Source of the DNA: Thermoproteus sp.
GTDB lineage: Archaea; Thermoproteota; Thermoprotei; Thermoproteales; Thermoproteaceae
Assembly (NCBI GenBank): GCA_038893495.1
Contig: JAWARJ010000001.1
Coordinates: forward strand, 1,849,824 to 1,913,823
Length of the DNA stretch: 64,000 bases
Reading direction: 5' to 3'
Shown: positions 8,097-15,640 of the stretch, piece after piece
How positions within the stretch are numbered: the first letter of the stretch is position 1
Layout: each line of letters begins with the position of its first letter
Made by a program: the position numbers and the translations under genes
Notes under the pieces: model-generated
What the model was told of the DNA's origin: nothing
What the model saw: only the letters and a program-made list of their open reading frames with translations
The model's database searches: none

Positions 8097-8993
8097 GTGG
8101 ACGTCATAATCGATGTCGATAAGGCGCAAGCGGTCGCCGACGTAATAAAGACGTTGAGACTCGAGAGGGATAGATATCTAGATGGGAGGTTCTACCCGCC
8201 TCCCGACGACCCTAGGGAGAGCCAACTGGCCTATTTCGTCTCGATGGTGGCTGTTGACCACAGGACCTCGACGCCGTTGGGCCCCTTCGAGGGCTATATA
8301 GACGGCGAGTTCTTCCATGGGGCCGACGCGCTCTGGAGGCTCGGCAGGAAGGCCTACGACGACGGGCTCTTTAAGGCCGAGAGGCTGGCCGAGCTTACGC
8401 CAAAAGACGCCGAGCGTCTATTCTCGATAGGCGGCAAGAGGGTGTGGGACTTCAACGTTCGCCTTCTCCTCTTGAGGGATCTGGGCCGTAAGGCGTTGCT
8501 GGCCGGCGGATTCGAGGCGTTGGTGCCGAACAGCATAGCCCAGCTGGCCGAGAGGTTACGACATATAAGGGCTTACGAGGACCCCGTGAGGAAGAAAGTC
8601 TTGCTCCTCGCGAAGTTCCTAGACGGGCGTGGGCTTGTGAAGTTCACAGACCCCGAGAACTTCGACGTGCCTGTAGATAACCATCTCTCCAGAATTGCAT
8701 ATAGGTTGGGCATAGTCGATGTGGACTATAGAATCCTCTTCTCGGAGGTGGAGCTCGATAGAGAGGAGGACGTCGAGGTGAGAAATAAAGTCAAACTAGC
8801 TTGGAGACTTGTCGCTAAGTTCTCCGGTGTTGACCCGTTCACTCTAGACGACTTCTTGTGGTCTTTCGGCAGGCGGATCTGCGTTAGGGAGGCCCCCAAG
8901 TGCGGCCAATGCCCGTTTAAGGCAGTCTGCAAGGCTCACGCGCTCGGCTCCTACCCGCCTGAACACGCCCACACGCTCACTTGGTACTATTAA
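8097..8993 (+). CDS. HhH-GPD-like protein with endonuclease III-type Fe-S cluster loop
   Basis: The C-terminus (about residues 262-278 of 298) contains CVREAPKCGQCPFKAVC, an exact C-x6-C-x2-C-x5-C pattern like the 4Fe-4S loop of endonuclease III/MutY glycosylases. Upstream helical segments (SIGGKRVWDFNVRLLLL, VPVDNHLSRIAYRLG) suggest a helical glycosylase-like fold, and VPVDNHLSRIA could supply the catalytic Asp. I use the GTG at 8097, about 20-26 nt after AAAATTATTTAT (8072-8083); a longer frame from ATG 7986 would cover the divergent PTPS-like start. It is not a standard Nth: no clear LPGVG hairpin. It could be a DNA glycosylase, or a nucleoside-salvage relative of the same fold. Confidence 0.65.
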   Translation: MDVIIDVDKAQAVADVIKTLRLERDRYLDGRFYPPPDDPRESQLAYFVSMVAVDHRTSTPLGPFEGYIDGEFFHGADALWRLGRKAYDDGLFKAERLAELTPKDAERLFSIGGKRVWDFNVRLLLLRDLGRKALLAGGFEALVPNSIAQLAERLRHIRAYEDPVRKKVLLLAKFLDGRGLVKFTDPENFDVPVDNHLSRIAYRLGIVDVDYRILFSEVELDREEDVEVRNKVKLAWRLVAKFSGVDPFTLDDFLWSFGRRICVREAPKCGQCPFKAVCKAHALGSYPPEHAHTLTWYY

Positions 8994-9012
8994 TACCAGC
9001 TCCATCTCACCT

Positions 9013-9966
9013 ATGGAGATCAGGGCGGTCGCGCTCAACATTAATTGGAACTTCGACCCCGAGAGAGTTGTTAAGTTCTTGGAGGGGGCGAAGAGGCTCG
9101 GCCCATTGACCATAAGAGTTTCGGTCAAGACGCCACCCAAAACGGGCTTATTACAGACGATAAAGGCGCTGGAGGAGCTCGGCGTGGAATATATAGCTAT
9201 AGGCCTCTACGAGGGCGAAGACCTTGAAGACTTAGTGAGGACCTACGGGATCTTCGCGGCTGTGGCGTCTATAGACCGCTATTTGGAGTTCCTTAAGGAG
9301 ATAGACAGGAGGGGGGAGCCGCAACTAGCTAGAAACGTGGCGCTCCTACTGGGTGGCCACGTCTACGACAGCCCTTACTACCCCGCCACGATTGTGAAGT
9401 CGGAGGGCATCTCCCTCTCGTTGTTGTACCCAGATGACGTCAACTCCCTTGCGGATATATCGAACATCCTCAAGATGGCCGAGGACGTCGGCAAGACTTT
9501 CGCCGTATCGATAGGAGAACCCTTTTTGGGCATAGACGGTAGCCTCTCGCCGTGGGGCGAGAAATCGGTCGCCAAGGCCATAAGGCGGATCTTCGGCGTT
9601 GAGGTGGGGCGGTGGGGGACTCATTACTCCATCCGTGCGCTCAACGAGGCGATATGGTCTTCGGGGGTCAAGTTGTTGGGATTCAGCGAGGTGATGTTGC
9701 CTCTAGCTGAGGACGAAGAGCTAAAGAGGCTAGTCGAAAGGGGGACTTTAGACCTCTACAAGCTGGTCTCATATGCCTCTACCTGCGTCGCGGGGCTGGA
9801 CATGGTGCCGATAGAGACGGACTTGGAGACCTTGAAGAAAATCCTACTCGACCTAGAGGCCATCGCAAAGACCAAAGGGAGGCCTGTAGGAGTTAGAGTC
9901 TTCCCAGCATCGGGCCAGTACTTCGATGTGCCGGGATTCGGCAAGACGCCCGTCTTAAGGCCCTGA
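9013..9966 (+). CDS. DUF711-family protein
   Basis: 317-residue protein resembling the DUF711 (UPF0210) family, for which no reaction is established. Seen: the N-terminal LNINWNFDPERVVKFLEGAK, central SIGEPFLGIDGSLSPWGEKSVA, and C-terminal LYKLVSYASTCVAGLDMVPI. The family is thought to have a glycyl-radical-enzyme-like or TIM-type barrel; I infer nothing beyond that. It follows the Fe-S-loop gene by 19 nt without an obvious TATA box and precedes the binding-protein gene by 1 nt, so the three probably form one transcript. Confidence 0.6.
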   Translation: MEIRAVALNINWNFDPERVVKFLEGAKRLGPLTIRVSVKTPPKTGLLQTIKALEELGVEYIAIGLYEGEDLEDLVRTYGIFAAVASIDRYLEFLKEIDRRGEPQLARNVALLLGGHVYDSPYYPATIVKSEGISLSLLYPDDVNSLADISNILKMAEDVGKTFAVSIGEPFLGIDGSLSPWGEKSVAKAIRRIFGVEVGRWGTHYSIRALNEAIWSSGVKLLGFSEVMLPLAEDEELKRLVERGTLDLYKLVSYASTCVAGLDMVPIETDLETLKKILLDLEAIAKTKGRPVGVRVFPASGQYFDVPGFGKTPVLRP

Positions 9967-9967
9967 C

Positions 9968-10822
9968 ATGCCGTGGCTCACGAGGCCCCTCGACTACACC
10001 CCGCGTAGAGTCGTCTCGTTGAACCCGTCCATAACGGAATTCCTCTACGTGGCGGGCCTCGGCGATAGGCTTGTGGGCAGGGACGTGTTCTCCTACCGCC
10101 CCCGCGAGGCCCTCAAGGTGCCGCATATGGCCTCTTTCATACACGCCGACATGGAGGCCGTAAGGGCCGCGAAGCCGGACCTCATAGTGGTTTACCACCC
10201 TGTGCAGAGGGATCTAATAGGCCCCCTCGACGAGATAGCGCCTGTAGCAGTCGTCGAGACCCCTACAAGCATAGACGACGTAGTTGGCAACTTCATGTTT
10301 GTTGCCCGCCTCCTCGACGCAGACGAGCAGGGCGAACACATATCGGGGATATACAGAGACCTCTTGAGGGGAGCCGCCGTGGCTCAAGACGCCTTGGTGG
10401 TCTTTCAACTGGGAGGCTACGACGTGGCTTGTCGCGAGTCGTTTACGGCATCTGCGCTTGAGGAGGCTGGCATTAAATATGTGAGGAGCCTCCACTGCGT
10501 CTACCACTTCTTAGGGCCGTTGGAACAAATAGTAGGGCTTGTGGAGAGGACAGACCCCGCGTTGATAATATACGAGGGCAAGACCAAAACGCCTAGGCTC
10601 GAGGAAGCCGCTTGGGTCCGTGCGGCTAAATGCAGGGCCTGTTCGAAGGGCGAGGTGTTAGTAGTCCCCAACGACACCTTGGCGCACTACGGGCCGAGCC
10701 TCCCCCTAGATGTGCAGATAATAAGGGAGGCCGTGGTTAAAGGCGTCAAAGTTGTGGCGAGCACCTCCAGCGTCTCGAGGCCGTCGCTCGGCGACAATTG
10801 GTACAGGCCCTATTTAAAGTAG
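9968..10822 (+). CDS. BtuF/FepB-like binding protein without signal peptide
   Basis: 284 residues of class III periplasmic-binding-protein type: PRRVVSLNPSITEFLYVAGLGDRLVG, then AVRAAKPDLIVV and a second lobe with VFQLGGYDVACRESFTASALEEAGIKYV. Such proteins normally bind cobalamin, cobinamide or ferric siderophores outside the cell. This one begins MPWLTRPLDYTPRR, with no signal sequence or membrane anchor, so it would stay in the cytoplasm unless the start is wrong. No ABC permease or ATPase is next to it. Cysteines at VRAAKCRACSKG may bind metal. Role unknown: a metal or corrinoid carrier is a guess. Confidence 0.7.
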   Translation: MPWLTRPLDYTPRRVVSLNPSITEFLYVAGLGDRLVGRDVFSYRPREALKVPHMASFIHADMEAVRAAKPDLIVVYHPVQRDLIGPLDEIAPVAVVETPTSIDDVVGNFMFVARLLDADEQGEHISGIYRDLLRGAAVAQDALVVFQLGGYDVACRESFTASALEEAGIKYVRSLHCVYHFLGPLEQIVGLVERTDPALIIYEGKTKTPRLEEAAWVRAAKCRACSKGEVLVVPNDTLAHYGPSLPLDVQIIREAVVKGVKVVASTSSVSRPSLGDNWYRPYLK

Positions 10823-10851
10823 ACTTATAAGCAGCCGCAAACCGCGCGGTT

Positions 10852-12246
10852 ATGTTGGCAGAACTCCTCGATAGGGGCGAGCTGGTCGTTTCTATTTACG
10901 GCCTCGGCTACGTGGGCCTCGCCCTGGCCGCCGCCTGGAGCCGCGCCGGGGCGAAAATAATCGGCGTTGACGTGGACCCCCAGAAGGTGGCCTCCCTCAG
11001 CAACGGCGTGGTGGAATACGTAGAGGACGACGTAAGGCGAGCCGTGGAGGGGGCCATTAAGGCCGGGAGGATGGAGGTGACGACAGACGGCGATGTGGCC
11101 TCCATAAAGAGCAAGGTCAAAATTGTAGCGGTGCCTGTACATCTCGTAGCGACTAGGCCCAGCATAGAGGTCGACTTCTCGGCCTTGATCTCAGCGGCGA
11201 GGGCCATAGCTCAGGGGCTGAAAAAGGAGGACTTGGTGATAGTGGAGTCCAGCGTGCCTCCAGGCACCACCGAAGAGGTGGTGAGGCCCGTCTTGGAGGA
11301 GTCCGGCCTCACGGCGGAAGAGGACTTCTACCTAGCCTACAGCCCCGAGCGCATAATGGTGGGACACGCCCTCAAGGACATAGAGGAGAACTACCCCAAG
11401 GTCGTAGCCGGCGTCGGCCCCAAGAGCGCCGAGGAGGCCGCCGCCCTCTATAGGAGGATAGCCAAGAGGGGCGTCATAAAGCTCTCATCAATAAGAGCCG
11501 CCGAGTTCGAGAAGCTACTAGAGGGCGTCTATAGGGACGTCAACATAGCGCTAGCCAACGAGATGGCCCGCCTCGCAAGCGCTCTGGGTATCCCCTTCGC
11601 GGAGGCCAGAGCCGCCGCTAACAGCCAGCCCTACAGCCACGTCCACAAGCCAGGCACAGGCGTCGGCGGGAGTTGCATCCCGGTATATCCATACTTCCTT
11701 ATATGGGTCGCCGAAAGGGCCGGCTTAGATCTGCCGCTCACAGCAATCGCCCGCGCCATAAACGAGGAGCAACCACGTAGAGTCGCCGAGGCGGCCATTA
11801 GGGCCATGATTAGAGAGGGGGTCAACCCCGTCGAGGCCAAAATAGCCGTTTTGGGCCTGGCCTTTAGGGGCGATGTGGACGACACGAGGCGTAGCCCCAC
11901 CTACGACGTAGTTGCCGCTCTGCTCGACTTCGGGATAAAGCCCGAAAATATAGTGGTCCACGACCCCTATGTCAAACAGGACCGCGCCTTGGAGAAGCTC
12001 GGAATCCGGCTTACGCCGAATCTAGACGAGGCCCTGGCGGGCGCCTCTCTGGCCATAATATCGACAGACCACAGCGCGTATAAGGTCAAGGCCAGCGAGC
12101 TCGTTAGGCGCATGAAAAGCCCCGTCGTTGTGGACGCCCGTGGGGTCGTAGAGGCCGACGTGCCTATATACTCAATAGACGGCGGCATGTGGCCCGTCGA
12201 GAGACGGGCTCACGTAGAGGCCGTTGAACATAAAAGGCGTTGTTAG
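10852..12246 (+). CDS. UDP-sugar (UDP-N-acetylmannosamine type) dehydrogenase
   Basis: NAD-dependent four-electron oxidation of a UDP-hexose(-NAc) to the uronic acid for cell-surface or N-glycan sugars. The 464-residue protein has the three-domain plan: NAD motif IYGLGYVGLALAAAWSRAG (about 15-33), a central helix domain with ESSVPPGTTEEVV and YSPERIMVGHAL, the catalytic Cys in GVGGSCIPVYPY, and the C-terminal UDP domain with VLGLAFRGDVDDTRRSP. It resembles WecC/UDP-ManNAc dehydrogenase more than UDP-glucose dehydrogenase. TATA CTTATAAG at 10824-10831 sits 26 nt before the ATG. No glycosyltransferase is adjacent. Confidence 0.88.
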   Translation: MLAELLDRGELVVSIYGLGYVGLALAAAWSRAGAKIIGVDVDPQKVASLSNGVVEYVEDDVRRAVEGAIKAGRMEVTTDGDVASIKSKVKIVAVPVHLVATRPSIEVDFSALISAARAIAQGLKKEDLVIVESSVPPGTTEEVVRPVLEESGLTAEEDFYLAYSPERIMVGHALKDIEENYPKVVAGVGPKSAEEAAALYRRIAKRGVIKLSSIRAAEFEKLLEGVYRDVNIALANEMARLASALGIPFAEARAAANSQPYSHVHKPGTGVGGSCIPVYPYFLIWVAERAGLDLPLTAIARAINEEQPRRVAEAAIRAMIREGVNPVEAKIAVLGLAFRGDVDDTRRSPTYDVVAALLDFGIKPENIVVHDPYVKQDRALEKLGIRLTPNLDEALAGASLAIISTDHSAYKVKASELVRRMKSPVVVDARGVVEADVPIYSIDGGMWPVERRAHVEAVEHKRRC

Positions 12247-13088
12247 CCTTTAACGCCACTCATAGTGTACATCCTAGTTAGGTATCTCTGGAATGCGAGG
12301 AACACCGCCATTATCGGTATCCCCATCAGCACAGCGAATGCGGCGAGGACATTATAGAGGGTAGACCTATTGGTAAATGATAGGTACCACATGCCCAACG
12401 TCAAGGTCCATAGGTCCTTGCTCGTAATGAACACATTTGCCATCGCATAGTCTGTATAGGCGCCCATGAATGCCAACAGCCCTATGAAGGCCAGGACCGG
12501 CTTGCTTAGAGGTAGTAATATCCTCATAAACGCGCCGAATCTAGAGAGGCCGTCTATCATAGCTGCCTCCTCATATTCCTTAGGTATTGAATCTACGAAC
12601 AATTTTACTAAATACGCCCCATAAATAGATGTGCCGCTAGAATATGCTATAATTAGTCCATAATATGTATTTATTAAATGGAGGGTGGAAAACATCAAAT
12701 ATAGAGGCAATACGGAAACCGTCATGGGGAAGAACGTCAAGACATATACAGTGATCATCAAGGCCCTCTTCCCCGGCACGTTTAGCCTGGAGAGGGCGGC
12801 GCCCGATATGAATGCCAGGAACACGGAAATCGCCACGGTGGCGCTGGCCATTATGAGGCTATTTCTCAACCACAAGAAGAACGGATTTTCGAAGAGGATG
12901 GCCCTATAGGCCTCCAGCGTCAAGCTCCTCGGTTGCGGTATTAGGCTGTTGACGCTTATAGATGCTATAGTCGCTATGTTGCTAAACGACGTTATTACAA
13001 TGTAGTATATCGGGAAGACCGCTATTATGGCCGATATCGCCAGAATGATGTAGGATACAGCCAACCTTACGACGTCCCAGAGCTTCAT
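12243..13088 (-). CDS. Sugar ABC transporter permease (MalG type)
   Basis: 281-residue inner-membrane permease with about six hydrophobic helices and the EAA loop EEAAMIDGLSRFGAFMRILLPLSKP, which docks the ATPase. Partner of the MalF-type gene at 13085 (4-nt overlap). Belongs to the carbohydrate uptake (CUT1) family. Ends 4 nt inside the convergent sugar-dehydrogenase gene. Probably imports maltodextrins released by the neighbouring GH57 enzyme (inference from context). Confidence 0.92.
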   Translation of the reverse strand: MKLWDVVRLAVSYIILAISAIIAVFPIYYIVITSFSNIATIASISVNSLIPQPRSLTLEAYRAILFENPFFLWLRNSLIMASATVAISVFLAFISGAALSRLNVPGKRALMITVYVLTFFPMTVSVLPLYLMFSTLHLINTYYGLIIAYSSGTSIYGAYLVKLFVDSIPKEYEEAAMIDGLSRFGAFMRILLPLSKPVLAFIGLLAFMGAYTDYAMANVFITSKDLWTLTLGMWYLSFTNRSTLYNVLAAFAVLMGIPIMAVFLAFQRYLTRMYTMSGVKG

Positions 13089-13966
13089 GTTATCGTCTCC
13101 AACACGCCTGAGAATTTGAGCATAACTACCGCCATTGCTATCAATATAGCCGCGTCAATCACCGAATAGACTGCCGCAAAGTTGTAGAGGCTGTTGTTAA
13201 ACGCCTCTTGGTAGGCGTAGACCACCAAGATGTTGGTCGCATTGCCGGGCCCTCCTGCAGTCAGTATGTAGATAGGGTAGAAGTTGTTCCATGTAAACAC
13301 GAAGCCGCCTATACCAACAAAGGCTATAGTCCTCCTCATTAGGGGGAAGGTTATGTACCTAAAGCGGGCGAGGCGGCTCGCGCCGTCTATTTGAGCTATG
13401 GAGTACAGCTCTTCGGGGATGCTCTGAAGTGCCGACAGGAAGACCGATGTGTAGTAGGGAAACGACAGCCATAGGTTGGTCAGTATCAACATGACCCAAG
13501 CCATGGGCACTATGTCGAACCAGTCTATGGGCTTGACGCCGAAGAGCGCCAATATCTTATTCACTATGCCATATTTCCAATTCCACATGCCTTGCCACAC
13601 TATTAGTGATATAAAGGCCGGAAAGGCCCAGGGAATCAACAAAAGTGAGAAGAATAGAGTCCTGCCCCTTATGTCCTTCTGGTTGAGTACTAATGCCAGG
13701 AGGAAGCCGACAGCCATCATCGGGATTAAACTACCTACAGTCCATATTGCAGTATTTAGCAGGATGGTCCAGAAGTCTTTGCCGGTTAATACTGTTATAT
13801 AATTAGAAAGACCAACCCATTGATATTTAAAGAAATGATATAAATTGAAATTAGTAAATGAAATATATATAGTATATGCAATTGGATATAGAGATAGAAA
13901 TGCTATTAAAACAACTACAGGAAGCAAATAGAGGTAATTAAAAAGAGCTGTCTTTTTTGAGGCCAT
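13085..13966 (-). CDS. Sugar ABC transporter permease (MalF type)
   Basis: 293 residues, six predicted membrane helices, with the EAA motif in EELYSIAQIDGASRLARFRYITFPLMRRT. The last codons overlap the MalG-type start, and its start overlaps the binding-protein stop by 1 nt, giving a tight operon binding protein-MalF-MalG. CUT1 family. The N-terminal coding segment (about 13800-13930) is unusually A/T-rich compared with the rest of the gene. Confidence 0.92.
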   Translation of the reverse strand: MASKKTALFNYLYLLPVVVLIAFLSLYPIAYTIYISFTNFNLYHFFKYQWVGLSNYITVLTGKDFWTILLNTAIWTVGSLIPMMAVGFLLALVLNQKDIRGRTLFFSLLLIPWAFPAFISLIVWQGMWNWKYGIVNKILALFGVKPIDWFDIVPMAWVMLILTNLWLSFPYYTSVFLSALQSIPEELYSIAQIDGASRLARFRYITFPLMRRTIAFVGIGGFVFTWNNFYPIYILTAGGPGNATNILVVYAYQEAFNNSLYNFAAVYSVIDAAILIAMAVVMLKFSGVLETIT

Positions 13967-15531
13967 TAGGAGGAAGACGGTAGCAGACCGGCCTGTTGCA
14001 TATTGGAGATCATACAGCTCTGCATCTCTTGGGCCGCCTGATCGGCGGTTATGGTCCTATTGGCGAAGAAGAGCGTGAAGTACTGGTGGAAACACGGCCA
14101 GTAGAAGCTCATCTGCGGTATGTTGGGGAACTTCTGGCCGTACTGCGCCTGTTCCAATATGCCCTTATACACATCGTTCATATAGGCCGGCTGCAAGGCC
14201 CCGGAGGTCAATAGCGACATGACGGAATTATAGGCGTCCTTTTGGGCCGGGAGGTCGCCAGCGTAGTTCCACAGATTCATCTCGGCCTCCTTGCTTGTGA
14301 CATAGGCCACAAAGGCCAGCGACGCATATATCTGTTGGGTGGAGGCACCGCTAGCTTGCGGGGAGGCGATGACCCAGCCCGTCGAGCCTATAAATGGCGC
14401 CGCCCTCTTGCCAGTAGCCGAAATTACGGGCAGAGGAGCAGCCCCCAGGTTGGGGCCTAGCGCCTGTTGGTATATCTTCAAGTCCCAAGGCCCGTCGAAT
14501 ATTATAGCGGTCATGTTCTGGGTGAATAGTTGTTGCTCTATGCTGGGAGTGACGCCCGGGGCGTTGTACTTCCAGACGTACGTCATGTTGTACCAGAAGT
14601 GCATGGCTTGGATCATGGCACTCGAGTTTAGATGGGGCATTCCGCTCTGGTCGAATATCTGCCCGCCGAATCCAGCGAACCACGCCGCGAACCTATAGCC
14701 CCACTCCTGGCCCGCTCCATATGCTATACACCAGACCTTATAGGTGCTGTTTATGTATTGACATAGCTGTAGGAGCTGGTTCGTATTGAGCTGATCCACG
14801 TTGACTCCGAACATCTTCTGGGTCAAAGTGTTGTTTAGGTACTTCTTGTTGTAGTACATGACTATGTAGTTGACGTTGTCCGGCAGGCCGTATATCGAGT
14901 TGCCCAACATGAAGTTCTGGACCGCAATTGGTATGTACGATGCAGATATGTCGGCGGGGTTGATGTACTGGCTTATATTGACCAACAAGCCGGCCGCAAA
15001 GAGCTTGCCGGCGTCGTCGCTTGTGTCTCTATACACATTAGGAGCCTGTCCAGCCTTAGCGGCGCTCACGAAGTTGGCCGTAGCTATAGATACGCCTGGC
15101 GTTACCTGGACTTTTATACAGGGATACGCTTGGGCGAAGGAGGCAAGAGTTGCGTTAAACGCCTTGTCCTCGGTGGGACCGTAGGTGTCCCAGACAGTTA
15201 TGGTGACAGTCTTGCCGCCGAGGAGTTGATTACAGACAAAGTTGGGGTTCAATAGAGAGCTGAGAGAGAATGGCGGAGCCGTAGAAGGCGGCGGCGCGGA
15301 TGTGGTCGTTGTGGTTGTCGTTGAGCTTGTCGAGGTAGTGGAGGGCGTGGTGGAGGACGGGACGCTGGTCGTAGAGGAGCTGGTTGTCGTCGACGATGTG
15401 AGGGAGGGCGTCGAGGTGGTTGCGGAGGGGGCCGACGGGGGCCTCATGGCGTAATATGCGGCCACTGCGATTATTATAATGACGACAACAACGGCAATAG
15501 CTATAGAGGTTGTTCTACCGATACCCTTCAT
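13966..15531 (-). CDS. Extracellular solute-binding protein of a sugar ABC transporter
   Basis: 521 residues. N-terminus: a basic MKGIGR followed by a hydrophobic anchor (TSIAIAVVVVIIIIAVAA), then a Ser/Thr/Pro linker of about 50 residues, as usual for membrane-tethered archaeal binding proteins, and then a MalE-like domain (VTITVWDTYGPTEDKAFNATL..., AIIFDGPWDL). It captures sugar at the cell surface and hands it to the two permeases downstream. TATA-like AGTTAAATAG (15551-15561) precedes the ATG by about 25 nt. The divergent neighbour is a secreted GH57 glycosidase, suggesting starch-type oligosaccharides as ligand. Confidence 0.92.
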   Translation of the reverse strand: MKGIGRTTSIAIAVVVVIIIIAVAAYYAMRPPSAPSATTSTPSLTSSTTTSSSTTSVPSSTTPSTTSTSSTTTTTTTSAPPPSTAPPFSLSSLLNPNFVCNQLLGGKTVTITVWDTYGPTEDKAFNATLASFAQAYPCIKVQVTPGVSIATANFVSAAKAGQAPNVYRDTSDDAGKLFAAGLLVNISQYINPADISASYIPIAVQNFMLGNSIYGLPDNVNYIVMYYNKKYLNNTLTQKMFGVNVDQLNTNQLLQLCQYINSTYKVWCIAYGAGQEWGYRFAAWFAGFGGQIFDQSGMPHLNSSAMIQAMHFWYNMTYVWKYNAPGVTPSIEQQLFTQNMTAIIFDGPWDLKIYQQALGPNLGAAPLPVISATGKRAAPFIGSTGWVIASPQASGASTQQIYASLAFVAYVTSKEAEMNLWNYAGDLPAQKDAYNSVMSLLTSGALQPAYMNDVYKGILEQAQYGQKFPNIPQMSFYWPCFHQYFTLFFANRTITADQAAQEMQSCMISNMQQAGLLPSSS

Positions 15532-15640
15532 GCTAGTACTATATTCTACTTCTATTTAACTATTGCTCCAATGCTCTGAGATCTCTTCCAGCCGACACGC
15601 GCTTTATCTACATTTATATATTTCAAGAACTATAATCGTC

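Noticed and set aside
15242-15454. Val/Glu-rich plus-strand frame
   Set aside because: Antisense of the Ser/Thr-rich linker of the sugar-binding protein.
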